Positions 11,160-21,095 of a DNA stretch of 64,000 bases are shown here, piece by piece. Origin of the DNA: Cordylochernes scorpioides (Eukaryota > Arthropoda > Arachnida > Pseudoscorpiones > Chernetidae); contig CP092874.1 of assembly GCA_030710605.1 (NCBI GenBank), positions 76,233,783 through 76,297,782 of the forward strand. Direction: 5' to 3'. The notes beneath the pieces are model-generated. The model was not told where the DNA came from. It did not search any database and saw nothing but the letters and a program-made list of their open reading frames with translations. Position numbers and translations under genes: made by a program. Within the stretch, counting starts at the first letter, position 1; each line of letters opens with the position of its first letter.

Positions 11160-11861
11160 ATGGCTGTCAGCGAAGATATCACAAATATTGAGAGACTTAA
11201 AATCCTGAAAATATTTGATTTATGGAATTTTCAGATAACACTTATTTTAAAAGCAAATGGCCTTCTAGATATTGTAAATGGAAAATCGTTGTTTGAAGAC
11301 TTGAAAGATGAAACTGGAAGAGATAAAAGGAGCCTAAAAGACGCCAAAGCACAAAAATACATAATGTTAACCATTGAAAAGAATGTCTTAACACATATTC
11401 TACATTGCAAAACTTCAAAAGAAATGTATGAAAAACGAGTAACCATTTATCAAAGAGAAGATGAGCAATTAAAATGTAAATTAATACAAGAATTTCATGG
11501 ATTCAAATTTGATTTTAAAAAATACAGATATGGCAACAAATATAAGCAGAATGCAAAATTTAGTATTCAAACTAAATAATGTAAAACAAGAAATTGAGGA
11601 AAGCTTTGTAATTTCTAAAATATTGAGAATTTTGCCAGACTACTTTAATTACTTCAGCACAGCATGGAACTCGACACCAACGTTAGCACCAACAGAAAAC
11701 GTTAGCAAATTTAATATCAAGACTATCACTTTAAAGAAACTAAACAAAAAGTAAAGCCTGAAGAGGGAATAGCCATGAGTGCTACTAAAGTAAAGCAGTG
11801 CTTTAACTGTAAAAAGAGCGGGCATTTAGCAAAATATTGTAGACTAAATAAAAAAAAATGG
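11160..11861 (+). pseudogene. copia gag, 5' part
   Basis: Begins MAVSEDITN at 11160, 75 bases after the LTR. It has the helical UBN2/copia-type gag region (AQKYIMLTIEKNVLTHILHC, EMYEK) and, after a frameshift near 11500, ILPDYFNYF and a CCHC knuckle CFNCKKSGHLAKYC at about 11800. It is then cut by the LINE. In an intact element this makes the capsid and nucleocapsid that package the RNA. Confidence 0.85.
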
Positions 11862-12889
11862 TCGCGAACTAATGACTACAGAGAAAAATTTGAGAATTTG
11901 TAATTTACATAATGTGATTTCTCAGAACGATCCTATATTGGACTCGGAGATAACCAATGCAGACATATACAAGGAGATAGCTGGTTTGAGGAGTAACAAG
12001 GCATGCGGGCCCGATGGCATCCCCAATGAAGTATTAAAAACACTCCCTGATTCGTACATACTGCTGTTGAAACAACTCTACAATAGTGTTATGACGACTG
12101 GAAAATACCCAGCAATTTGGACTAATTCCACTATACACCCAATCTTTAAAAATGGTTATAAGAACAGCCCCTCCAACTACCGAGGTATCAAAGCTTTTCA
12201 CATCAATCCTAAGATCACGACTGGAGGAATGGGTCGAAGGAAGAAGGGTTATACCCGAAAACCAAGCGGGATTTAGAAAAGGAAGATCATGTATTGACCA
12301 CATATTTACACTAACTACTTTAATCCAACTATCATTAAGAAAAAAGAGGGGAAAACTATATGTCTTTTTGTCGATCTAAGGAAGGCATTTGATACTGTAC
12401 CTCACTCAATACTTTGGAAAAAACTTTACAACCTAGACATAAGTTACCAATTCATAAGTACGATCAGAAGTTACTACGAACAAGCAACTATAGCTATCAG
12501 ATGGAAGGGATCATTTACGGAAAGTATTAAGATAAACTCGGGAGTCCTCCAGGGAGAACCACTTTCCCCACTGCTATTTATATTATTTATCACGGACTTA
12601 ATCGAAATTTATAATAACTCAGACCTGCCGAGTGTAAATTTGCCAGAATTTGGAGATATCCATTTATTGCTGTACGCCGACGACATAGCAATTATAGGTG
12701 AGTCCAGGATGAACCTCCAAAAGAAGATCAAAATACTGAAAGAATATCTCGATGAGAACTTAATGACACTAAATGAGTCCAAGTCAAAGATTATGGTGTT
12801 CCGTAATGGAGGTAAACCCTCAAATAAGGATAGATGGTTCTGGAATGATAAACCCATAACAATAACTTCAAGATATACATACTTGGGAT

Positions 12890-13091
12890 CAGACATGATA
12901 AGCCACGTTTGGAATATAAAAAGAGAGATTAAGAGGAACGTGGTAAGTTTCTTTATTAAGCAGTATACGAGCTTTCGGACGTCAGCCGTCCTTCATCAGG
13001 TATTTATACCTGATGAAGGACGGCTGACGTCCGAAAGCTCGTATACTGCTTAATAAAGAAACTTACCACGTTCCTCTTAATCTCTCTTTTT
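12890..13091. mobile_element. Palindromic PLE-type retro-insert with hammerheads on both strands
   Basis: A 202-bp insert flanked by a perfect 17-bp TSD atatacatacttgggat (12873-12889 and 13092-13108). It has a 28-base unpaired lead (12890-12917) and then a near-perfect palindrome with 87-base arms (12918-13004 and 13005-13091) and no loop. Each arm holds a hammerhead core. The long TSD argues for target-primed reverse transcription rather than a cut-and-paste foldback. The architecture matches 55616-55820. Confidence 0.85.
12963..13046. ncRNA. Paired hammerhead ribozyme motifs, one per strand
   Basis: Plus strand: CTGATGA 13010-13016, helix II GGACG/CGTCC (13018-13022 with 13028-13032), GAAA 13033-13036, AGCTC with cleavage expected after C13040, and helix I TATAC (13005-13009) with GTATA (13041-13045). 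The mirror copy is on the minus strand (CTGATGA 12999-12993). Helix III is minimal; the self-complementary AGCU suits dimeric hammerheads reported for PLEs. One extra base separates CTGATGA from helix II, as in the other copies here. Confidence 0.65.
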
Positions 13092-14302
13092 ATATACATA
13101 CTTGGGATTCCCTCTGACACCAACAATAACAACTACTCACCCGGCAAATTACTTTAAAGGAAAAGCACTTACAGCAGTTAACGCCACACACCCAATATTA
13201 ATAAAATCAAAAGCAAAGTCAATAAATTTATCAATCAAACTCTTTGATACAATAGTGAGAGCTGTCCTGTTGTATGCCGCTCCATTGTGGGCAACTGAGC
13301 ATAAAGACTTACTGGACAATATACAAGACATATTTATCCGTAGGTTCCTGAATCTGCCCAGATACACTCCAGGTTACCTAATCAGATTAGAAACCGGTCG
13401 TATCTCATTGAGTGTAACAGCCTTAAAATTAACCCTGAAGTATTGGCTGCGGGTGTTGAATATGAGCAGTGACAGATTGCCACGTATATGTTTTAATAGA
13501 ACACGGGAACTGTCTAATGCTTCGGGCACACCCATCGGTTTCATTAAAAAGCTCACCAATCTGCTTAACAATAATGGATCCCCTGCACTTGTTTCCTGTG
13601 ATGACCCTGAAACGCTGAGGAGCGCGATTACAGGGCTCTTAAAAACAGCGGCAGACCAATCTATACAAAACGACCTTACAAGAATGGATAAATCTAAGCT
13701 ATACTCTCACTACAAAGACATTCACATATCTTTCATGACGGAGGGATACCTTTTAAGGGATTTTCCTTTCCCGGTTGTAAGACTACTCGCACAAGTTAGA
13801 ATACTTTCAAGTTTTTTTAGAGAAAACCACACCAAGATGCTCTGCGGTGAGGACCCGACTTGTACCTTCTGTAATTCAAAACTAAAAAATGAAATCACTC
13901 ACTATATTTTTGATTGCTCTGCTCTGAAAGAAGAAAGAAGAACCCTTATGCTCAAAACTGGGCAACTCTGTGCTTCACTTCCATCAATAATTGACAATAT
14001 GACCCAGAATAAGTATATTGCTACGGCGTTTTATGGTTTCCACAAGTCCATATCTCAGAAGAAGGCCAAGTGATGCTCACTCCTCACTTTCTTACTGCTA
14101 CCCTTTTTGTGTTGATTTCTTGCTTCCCTCTTTCTTCTTCTTATTATTTTTTTCCTTTTCTTGTTTTTTTTTTTTCTTTTTCTTTTTACTCTGTATATAT
14201 CGTTATTTCCTTTGTCTCACTGCTTTGTTCTTATGCATACCTCTGGTGAATCCTGTATAGGGTCAGTGACCCTAAATAAAGGCTTTTTTGTTGTTGTTGT
14301 TG

Positions 14303-14608
14303 TAAATAAAAAATGGTGTACCATCTGTAAAAAGACAAATCATACTCAAGACCAATGCTTCTTTAAGAAATTTCAAAATAAATTCCAGGAAAATATTCCT
14401 TGCCGAATTTGTAAAAAGACAAATCATAAAGAAAAGGATTGCTTTTTCAGAAACAAAAATGAAGAAAAATTGTCCTTTTTTGCAGGAGAGACTTTAAAAT
14501 GTAAAAATGAGGAATTGTTAGAATTCATTGTAGACAGTGGCTCAACAAGCCATATGATAAATAGTAAAAAGTTTTTACTAGATGAAGTAGATTGCAACTC
14601 AAAAATAT
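14303..14608 (+). pseudogene. copia gag 3' end (zinc knuckles) and protease start
   Basis: Resumes the reading interrupted by the LINE: two more C-x2-C-x4-H-x4-C knuckles (CTICKKTNHTQDQC and CRICKKTNHKEKDC), giving three with the one before the LINE, and then the retropepsin signature FIVDSGSTSHM at about 14522-14557, where DSG is the catalytic motif. It is cut by the solo LTR at 14608. Confidence 0.88.
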
Positions 14609-15127
14609 TGTTGCGATGTTGGTTGACAAAGAATAACTTCCGTGAGTACAAAGGATCTTTAGGACTTTATTTAAGCCTAATCCATAAAATAATTACAGAA
14701 GAGTGCAAAAGTAAAACAACAATAAAGAAAACAGCAGTTACAAACTCACCAACTGCAGCACGGTGAGGGAAAGCAGGAGCAGAACAGGAGACAGAAGTTC
14801 GTAGAACCTTCTAGAATCTTCCAAGAAGTACACCGGCGTCGGCGGTAAAGCAGCAGTCCGACCTCTTGAGACAGCAGCTTGCTTGGAGTACACCACGTAG
14901 CTTCGTTCTTCGACTCCTTGCATGAGTTCCTCATCCCTATATATACCGGAGTAGATCTTTCCAGAACGGTCATGGTTGGTTAGCAAATCACAAAGCCGCC
15001 AAGCTTGAGCATTGCGCAATCTCTACTGATTGGCCAAACCGTTGTTCTCCGATTTTTCACATTTTTCTAGAACGTTCTAAAACATTCTCCTCTGGAATGC
15101 GCCATTTTTCTTTTTTTTTATGTAACA
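14609..15127 (-). mobile_element. Solo LTR with heat-shock-element clusters
   Basis: A 519-bp insert TGTTGC...GTAACA with a 4-bp TSD atat (14605-14608 and 15128-15131); copy 2 lacks it (caaaatatcaacagc near 37810). The 5'-TG...CA-3' ends, 4-bp TSD and absence of coding sequence fit a solo LTR left by recombination. A TATA box on the minus strand (ggtatatataggg, 14947-14935) suggests minus orientation. It is much richer in G+C than its copia host. No second copy was found in the window. Confidence 0.8.
14794..15087 (-). promoter_or_regulatory. Heat shock element arrays and TATA box in the solo LTR
   Basis: Two arrays of alternating nGAAn/nTTCn units: GAA 14804, TTC 14809, GAA 14814, TTC 14819 at exact 5-bp spacing, plus GAA 14825 one base late; and TTC 15065, GAA 15070, TTC 15075, (AAA 15080), TTC 15085. 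A smaller TTCcaGAA is at 14959-14966, about 20 bp upstream of the minus-strand TATA box. Three or more alternating units is the accepted HSF binding site. HSF control is inferred. Confidence 0.7.
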
Positions 15128-16550
15128 ATATCAATAGCAAAAAAGGAAGAAACTCCAATATCAAAATCACTCGGAAAAATTCAAGGAAAGAAATGTGATC
15201 TCAAGGAGGTGATGTTTGTACCAAATTTGACAAATAATTTACTATCTGTAAGTGCCATTACCAGAAATAGAGGCAAAGTCGTCTTTGAAGATGAAAAAGT
15301 ATCTGTCGTAAAAATGGAATAAAAGTTTTAGGAGGAGAAAAACGGGAAAATGGACTCTATACAATAAATATAGAAACAGAAAATCCCAAAATTTAATAAT
15401 CTCACCCAACAGTTAGCCAAAATGAAGAAATGCTAAAATGGCACAGAAAAATGGGTCACATAAGTTTTTCAAGCCTAAAACAATTAAAATCTATGGTAAA
15501 TGGAATAAACATAGAAAAAATAAGTCAAGATGAAATTTGTGAAACATGCATTAAAGCTAAACAGGTAAGAAAGCCATCAATTCCATTAGAACAAAATCAA
15601 AAAGGCCTTTAGAAATAATCCATACAGATGTATGTGGACCTTTAGATCCCACTACCTATGACAACAAAAACTATTTTTTAACATTTCTTGATGACTACAC
15701 ACATTTTTGTCATGTTTATTTGTTACAAAATAAATATGAAGTAGAAGGATATCTAAAAGAATTTATTACAGAAGCAGAAAACCAACTGAATCTAAAAGTT
15801 TCAAAAATGAGATGTGACAATGACGAGAATATGTAAATGAAGATATAAAATCCTAGTGCAAAGCTAAAGGAATCATTATGGATCTCACCATACCTCACTC
15901 ACCTCAGCTAAACGGCAAAGCCGAAAGATTAAATAGAACCCTGATGGAGAAAACTAGAGCTCTTTTGATTGATTCTGGTGTAGAAAAATACATGTGGGAA
16001 GAAGCTGTAAGGGTTTCAGCCTATTTGCTGAACCGAAGCCCTACTCAAGAATTAGAGAAAACCCCTGCAGAACTTTGGTTCAACAAAAGACCAAATTTGT
16101 CAAAATTACAACTTTTTGGTTGTGAAGCTTATGCCAAAACCCCTAAACACTCAAAGAAATTGGAAGACAGAGGTAAAAAAAATATACCTTTATAGGTTAT
16201 GCACCAAATGGTTATCGCCTTTGGGATGAACAAGACAAACGAATCTTTACAGCTAGAGATGTAATTTTTTTAGATAAAGAATATATAAATAAAGAAGAAA
16301 AAATACATATTGTCGAACCAGAAGAAGAATCTGAAGATCAACTAGAATTAAATGAAGAACCAAGTCTATCAGAAATCTCTGAAGACAAAGAAGAAATCCC
16401 TACAAAACCAAGTACTTCAAAATATAATCTTAGACCAAGAAGTAGTTTACAAACACCATCAAGATATGAAGACTTCTATTTAGAGCGGGATGGAACAACA
16501 GAATCAGCTCTTCTAACTTACTCGGAAGCTATATCTGGTCCAAATTAAGA
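15128..16550 (+). pseudogene. copia protease end and integrase, disrupted
   Basis: Shows the gag-pre-integrase zinc region (WHRKMGHISFSSL...CETCIKAKQ, HHCC), then the integrase core: HTDVCGPLD (first D), FLTFLDDYTHF, the second D at RCDNDE and HSPQLNGKAERLNRTLMEK with the catalytic E (about 15890-15950), then the copia-typical IGYAPNGYRLW tail (near 16195) and an acidic linker ending near YNLRPR. Several stops and frameshifts (near 15320, 15610, 15835, 16190). Integrase inserts the cDNA into the host chromosome. Confidence 0.87.
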
Positions 16551-17320
16551 AAAATGGAAAAAGGCAATAAAAGAAGAAAAAGAGTCTCTTCCCCAAAATT
16601 GAAGTTTGGTATATAGTAAAAGAAAATGAAGCGTCAAACAAGAAGATTCTGACCTCTAAATGGCTCTTTAAAGTGAAAGAAGATGGCCGCTACAAAGCAA
16701 GACTAGTTGTAAGAGGCTTTGAACAAGAAGCAGGCATTGATTATGATGAGACATTTAGTCCAGTTATAAGCACTGTCTCCTTAAGGATATACTTTGCTCT
16801 AATGGCTAAGAAAAAGTTTGTTTTTAAAACATTTGACATAAAAACAGCTTTTCTATATGGGTGTCTGGATGAAGAAATATATGTTCAATTGCCAGAAGGT
16901 TATAAAGGGAAAATATGTAGGTTTAAAGCAAGCCCCATTAAAATGGAATGAAAGATTAAAAACCTTTCTCAAATCCCAAGATTTCATACAACTAAAATCA
17001 GAGCCATGTCTTATTTTAAATAACAAAGGAAATATGTACCTTGCAATATATGTAGATGATGGTATCTTAATGGGAGATAATGAAGAAGAATTAAATACTA
17101 TTTTAGAAAAACTATCCCAAGAGTTTGAAGTTAAAATAAACAATGATCCAAGAACATTTTTGGGAATAAATTTGTGTTTTGAGGAAGAAAAGAAAAATTT
17201 CCTTTCACAAGAAAATTATGCAAAATCAGTTCTTGAAATATATAATATGCAAAACTCAAAACCAGTACACACTCCCATTACAGATGTAGTAAAAGAATTA
17301 GACAAAAACTTATAAATATC
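16551..17320 (+). pseudogene. copia reverse transcriptase, disrupted
   Basis: Contains KARLVVRGFEQEAGIDYDETF, the first catalytic strand TFDIKTAFLYG, LPEGYKG and the active site IYVDDGILMGDN (about 17047-17082). A deletion of about 20 bases near 16921, compared with copy 2 at 39552, removes the stretch before QAPLKWN and shifts the frame. Confidence 0.88.
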
Positions 17321-17329
17321 AAATGATAA

Positions 17330-17990
17330 CAAATTTCCCTAAAGACAAGCAATTGGAAGCCTTTTATATTTGACAAATAAAACTAGACCAGACATGACCT
17401 TTGCCACAAATTTTGAAAGCAGGTCAATGCATGATCCTACAACTCAAGATATTATAAACATAAAAAGAACCCTAAGATATTTAAATCACACCACCAATTT
17501 AGGCATATCATATGATGGAGAGATGCCATGTGAATTAAATGTGTATTGTGATTCTGACTTTGCTGGAGATATTAAAACTAGAAAAGGTACCATAGGATAT
17601 GTAGTTTACTTATGTGAGGTCCCATAAGTTGGTTCTCCAGAAAGCAACCTGTAATTGCTCTTTCCAGCACTGAAGCTGAGTTCATTGCTGCAGTAGATGC
17701 ATGCAAAGAAGTGTCATACATATGATCCCTATTAGAAGAATTAATTACAGATAATTTTGATATAAATCTCTATGTTGATAACCAAAGCACTATAAAAATT
17801 ATAAAATCAGGCCAATTCACCACTAAAACTAAACATATTGATGTCAAATATCATTTTGTGAAAGATCAAGCTCAAAAGTTTAACTTGATATATTGTCCAA
17901 CAGAACACCAAATTGCAGACATCCTAAAAAAACCTCTAGCCAGACCAAAGTTTAACAAATTCAAATACCTTCTAATGACAACCATTTAAA
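17330..17990 (+). pseudogene. copia RNase H, disrupted
   Basis: GSLLYLTNKTRPD precedes YCDSDFAGDIKTRKGT (first catalytic Asp), ALSSTEAEF (catalytic Glu), a VDNQS motif (Asp) and KTKHIDVKYHFVKD, the RNase H order of copia elements. Frame breaks occur near 17627 and at a stop near 17722. The product would degrade the RNA strand of the RNA-DNA hybrid. Confidence 0.87.
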
Positions 17991-18047
17991 ACATAAGTGA
18001 AGTGAAGAAACTGTTGAATGTGGAAAGATCACTGGTTTAAGAGAGAA

Positions 18048-18350
18048 TGTTAAAAAAAAAAAGAAAGAAAATGTTTTAAAATAGTAAATCAATGATCTTG
18101 AAATATTTTTGGACTGACAACACTGTAATATAAAATCGAGAACAAAGAGTGTTGGTTTTGTTTACATAATTAGTAAGTATCATTGTTAATTGTTTTGTTT
18201 TTCTCTCTCTCTCTCTCTCTCTTTTTGAAAATAATAAATTTAAAATACTTTCATAAAAGGTAAAATCGCCTAATTCTTTTAAACCATTTCAGCTGTAAGT
18301 AAACTTGTTATTTGTTGTTTCATTGTCTGAACCATAAAAGACTCCCAACA
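18048..18350 (+). repeat. copia 3' LTR, intact
   Basis: A 303-bp LTR preceded by the purine tract aagagagaa. It matches the split 5' LTR with few differences and ends gactcccaaca, followed by TSD tttaa at 18351. Confidence 0.93.
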
Positions 18351-18517
18351 TTTAATTTAAAATGATTGTGTTTGAGTTAAAATTTTGAAAAGAAAACATT
18401 TTTTGCTGTTAAAGTTTCAAATAAAAAAAATATAAAGATATCGTTAAAAAATTAAAAGGCTCTTATTAAAGTGTAAAATGTCTTTAAAGTGTAAAAACTA
18501 TATTTTATTAATTACAC

Positions 18518-19850
18518 AGGTCTACAAAAAAAAACTTTTTTTTTGCACAAGAGAACCTGATGGTGTCTCTAGTGTAACTTTTCATGCTGAACTCAAAAAT
18601 CTAATCAGAAATTTCCCATCACCCATGGTTTTTGCCTGACGGTCTTTTTTTTAGTATTGGGATAAATACATGCATCCAACATGAAAGAGACTTACGAAAA
18701 CATTAAATTGCTTTTGAAAAAGATAGAATATGAAAGATACGGTTGGAAAATATGCAGCGATTTGAAAGTCGTTGCTCTCTTGCGTGGATTACAGCTTGGA
18801 TATACAAAATTTTGTTGTTTTCTGTGTGAGTGGGATAGCAGAGATAGGGAAAGGCATTACATTAAAAAAATCTGGCCAAACCGTAAAATCTTTACTCCAG
18901 GATATAAAAATATTGCAAATCTACCCCTGATCGATTCAGAAAATATTTACTTACCACCATTACATGTTAAACTGGGATTAATGAAGAACTTTGTCAAGGC
19001 AATGGATCGAAATGCCAGTGGATTTGCCTACCTAAAACAAAAATGTTCTAGTATAAGTGAAGCGAAGATTAAAGAAGGCATTTTCGTTGGACCTCAGATT
19101 CGAGAATTGCAGCAGGATGGAAATTTTCAAAATAGTTTGAATGAAGTTGAAGCAGCAGCATGGAATTCCTTTAGAAACGTTTGCAAAAACTTCTTAGGAA
19201 GTGTCAAGGTTGAAAATTACCGAGACATAGTTAATGATCTGTTGCTTCCCTACAAGGCACTGGGATGTAACATGTCTCTCAAGATCCATTTCCTGCATTC
19301 ACATCTAGATTTCTTTCCAGACAATCTTGGCGCAGTTAGCGATGAGCATGGTGAGAGGTTTCATCAAGATATATCAAGCATGGAGAAGCGGTACCAAGGT
19401 AAATGGAGTTCCGCTATGCTTGCCGACTACTGCTGGACACTCAAGAGGGATCTACCACAAGCAAAGTATAGAAGAAAATCCACTGTCACTGCTTTTCAAT
19501 AAATAAATATGTTTCGTTCATATATGCCTATATATTAACAATATTTCCAAATTTCAAGTAGGTGTATCTCAGAAATAATGCGTAATAGAAAAAACTAATG
19601 GTATATTTGGATTCAGGACATGTAAATAAGATGCTATTTCTTTGTGGACAAAGAAAAATATTTTTTGATAAACCAGTTACGTGACATTGTTTGCAATTTT
19701 TTTACTGTATTTATCCCAATACTGAAAAAAGACCGTCACGCAAAAACCATAGGTGATGGGAAATTTCTGATTAGATTTTTGAGTTCAGCATGAAAAGTTA
19801 CACTAGAAACATAATCAGGTTCTCTTGTGCAAAAATCTTGTTGACCACTT
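18518..19850 (+). mobile_element. Unclassified DNA element with about 150-bp TIRs
   Basis: Long inverted repeats: left about 18525-18665 (ttttgcacaagagaacctga...) and right about 19695-19845 (complement, ...caggttctcttgtgcaaaaa), with outer ends caggtctacaa and ttgttgacca. Copy 2 lacks the segment at about 41683 (gattaattataagac), so it is a copy-1 insertion; a taatta duplication is the likely TSD. One open frame lies between the repeats. TSD length and TIRs do not match a family I can name. Confidence 0.72.
18681..19502 (+). CDS. Uncharacterised transposon-borne protein, 273 codons
   Basis: An open frame between long TIRs, starting MKETYENIKLLLKK directly inside the left repeat. Recognisable blocks are FCCFLCEWDSRDRERHYI (a C-x2-C pair), LPPLHVKLGLMKNFVKAMD, FVGPQIREL and VSDEHGERFHQDISSMEKRY. 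Similar proteins recur as uncharacterised predictions in arthropod genomes, usually longer at the N terminus, which implies that this copy is the C-terminal half. Acidic residues in VSDEHGE could be catalytic, but no DDE triad can be assigned. The frame is intact, so decay is recent or it is still used. Confidence 0.6.
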   Translation: MKETYENIKLLLKKIEYERYGWKICSDLKVVALLRGLQLGYTKFCCFLCEWDSRDRERHYIKKIWPNRKIFTPGYKNIANLPLIDSENIYLPPLHVKLGLMKNFVKAMDRNASGFAYLKQKCSSISEAKIKEGIFVGPQIRELQQDGNFQNSLNEVEAAAWNSFRNVCKNFLGSVKVENYRDIVNDLLLPYKALGCNMSLKIHFLHSHLDFFPDNLGAVSDEHGERFHQDISSMEKRYQGKWSSAMLADYCWTLKRDLPQAKYRRKSTVTAFQ

Positions 19851-19862
19851 ATAATTATAAGA

Positions 19863-20238
19863 CAATAACGCGTCATCTATATATGAGAAATGAATTCATT
19901 AAAGCACAGATGTTTCTTTTATACATAAAACAATTTTTAAAAACATTTATAATTGATAAAACAAAATTTATATATAATTCTATTGTCCTAAAATCTTATG
20001 TACATAGTTTGATTGAATACCATTTCTAAAATTTCACCCTTCAGTGTAGCATATATAAGCAGAATCGTCCAATACAGTATCAGAGCTCTAAAAAGCAGTC
20101 TGGTAGAATAAATTGGTGAAACCGTTGAGAAAGTTCACCACTGATGAACCAAGCCCTTCCAATATTTTTTTCATCGCAGTAAGAACAGTAGAAGTTTGTT
20201 TTATGTATAAAATTCGTGCTTTAATAATTTCATTTATA
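19863..20238. mobile_element. Foldback element FB-B
   Basis: Outer inverted arms (aattcattaaagcacagatg... and ...ttcgtgctttaataattt), an ataacgcgtcatctatat border motif and the core aaccgttgagaaagttcacc, actgatgaaccaagccc. Related to the insert at 31407-31824 and to 41691-42071. No coding sequence. Confidence 0.6.
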
Positions 20239-20239
20239 G

Positions 20240-20370
20240 AGCAATCCATATTTAAATCATTGGATAATAAAAAGACATATATTGGATTTAACAAAAGATT
20301 TATTTGCCAATATTTCAGTTGGCTATACGCCAAACCTTTATCAAGGCATTACATTTTTGTATAAACAAAT
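20240..20370. repeat. Single arm of foldback family FB-C
   Basis: Carries ggcatatattgg-like, ccaatatttcagttggctat and cctttatcaaggcattacat, the arm sequence found paired at 22242-22522 and 46672-47072. Its copy-2 equivalent is 42080-42205. Confidence 0.6.
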
Positions 20371-20588
20371 TCAGCGCCGCATAGTTATAATATCACAGTT
20401 GAAATAATTTTAAAAATACAAAGTAGGTGGGAGAAATTTGTGACATGCAAAAATTATTATAAAAGTTACAATCAGAATTTAATCTATTATAATTGATTTA
20501 ATATACAAGAAAATTGTAAGGCAAAATTGCAAATGTCTTTACTAGAACAAAAATACACTGAATAATCCATTTCGTCTTATATATATTT

Positions 20589-20709
20589 ATTTATAATAAA
20601 GATTCTTTCCTGCTTTTTACACTTTGACAAATTCATTAAGAAACCTGGCCCTAGATTTCTTATTGATTTTGTAAAAGTGTAAAAATAAGGAAATAATCTT
20701 TATTATAAA
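20589..20709. repeat. Short inverted repeat
   Basis: Arms tttataataaagattctttc (left) and aaataatctttattataaa (right) flank a core with gaaacctggccctagatttc. The copy-2 match is 42424-42546. Related cores are at 1862, 54717 and 57522. Confidence 0.55.
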
Positions 20710-20818
20710 TTAAAAGTTATATGATGAACCTTTTTCCTGAAAATATTAATTATTATAATAATTATAATATAATTGATATAATATATATATTAAATTAAAT
20801 TTTATTGCCCTCTATCGT

Positions 20819-21095
20819 TAAAATTTTACAAATAAATTTAATGGCAATGCGTTTCTTTTAAATCTCTACAGACCTTACTGCAATGATGTGATTTAATGAA
20901 TGAGAGGGCTTGGCTCATCAGTAGTGAACCCTCTCAGCGGTTTCGCCAAATTATTCGCCATAATTTGGCGAAACCGCTGAGAGGGTTCACTACTGATGAG
21001 CCAAGCCCTCTCATTCATTAAATCACATCATTGCAGTAAGGTCTGTAGAGATTTAAAAGAAACGCATTGCCATTAAATTTATTTGTAAAATTTTA
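20819..21095. repeat. Large near-perfect palindrome containing the foldback core
   Basis: Two 136-base arms (20819-20954 and 20960-21095) around a 5-base spacer tcgcc; essentially all positions pair. Each arm holds the FB core (ggcgaaaccgctgagagggt, ctgatgagccaagccctctc) and ccttactgcaat. Copy 2 lacks it, having only AT repeats there (about 42615-42640). It is an insertion into a TA-rich tract; the TSD is obscured. Confidence 0.8.

Larger units (their letters stand above)
11872..14073 (+). pseudogene. LINE ORF2: reverse transcriptase and C-terminal zinc finger, disrupted
   Basis: RT motifs in order: LRSNKACGPDGIPNEVLK, PENQAGFRKGRSCIDH, FVDLRKAFDTVPHSILW (first Asp), SGVLQGEPLSPLLFILF and LLLYADDIAIIGES (catalytic YADD, about 12668-12700), then the thumb and TSRYTYLG. 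After the palindromic insert the frame continues from 13102 for 323 codons, including the tail CTFCNSKLKNEITHYIFDC (C-x2-C-x7-H-x4-C) typical of I/R1/jockey-like elements. Frameshifts near 12150 and 12375. The endonuclease is lost by 5' truncation. Confidence 0.9.
11862..14302 (+). mobile_element. 5'-truncated LINE nested in copia gag
   Basis: Inserted between two copies of the target (t)aaataaaaaatgg (left ending 11861 with a longer A run, right 14303-14316); copy 2 has the uninterrupted site near 37513. The 3' end is (TTG)n after aaataaaggc, not poly(A), as in some I/R1/jockey-group elements. Encodes a reverse transcriptase and a C-terminal CCHC. The insert interrupts a zinc knuckle codon run. 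It carries its own palindromic insertion at 12890-13091. Confidence 0.92.
8429..18350 (+). mobile_element. Ty1/copia LTR retrotransposon, copy 1, with three nested insertions
   Basis: LTRs begin TGTT and end CCCAACA; the TSD tttaa is at 8424-8428 and 18351-18355. Order: 5' LTR (split), primer-binding site, gag with zinc knuckles, protease, integrase, reverse transcriptase, RNase H, purine tract aagagagaa, 3' LTR. Integrase before RT is the copia order. Nested insertions: Tigger in the 5' LTR, a LINE in the zinc-knuckle region and a solo LTR after the protease. Many frameshifts make it inactive. The allelic or duplicated partner is 34077-41508. Confidence 0.95.
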
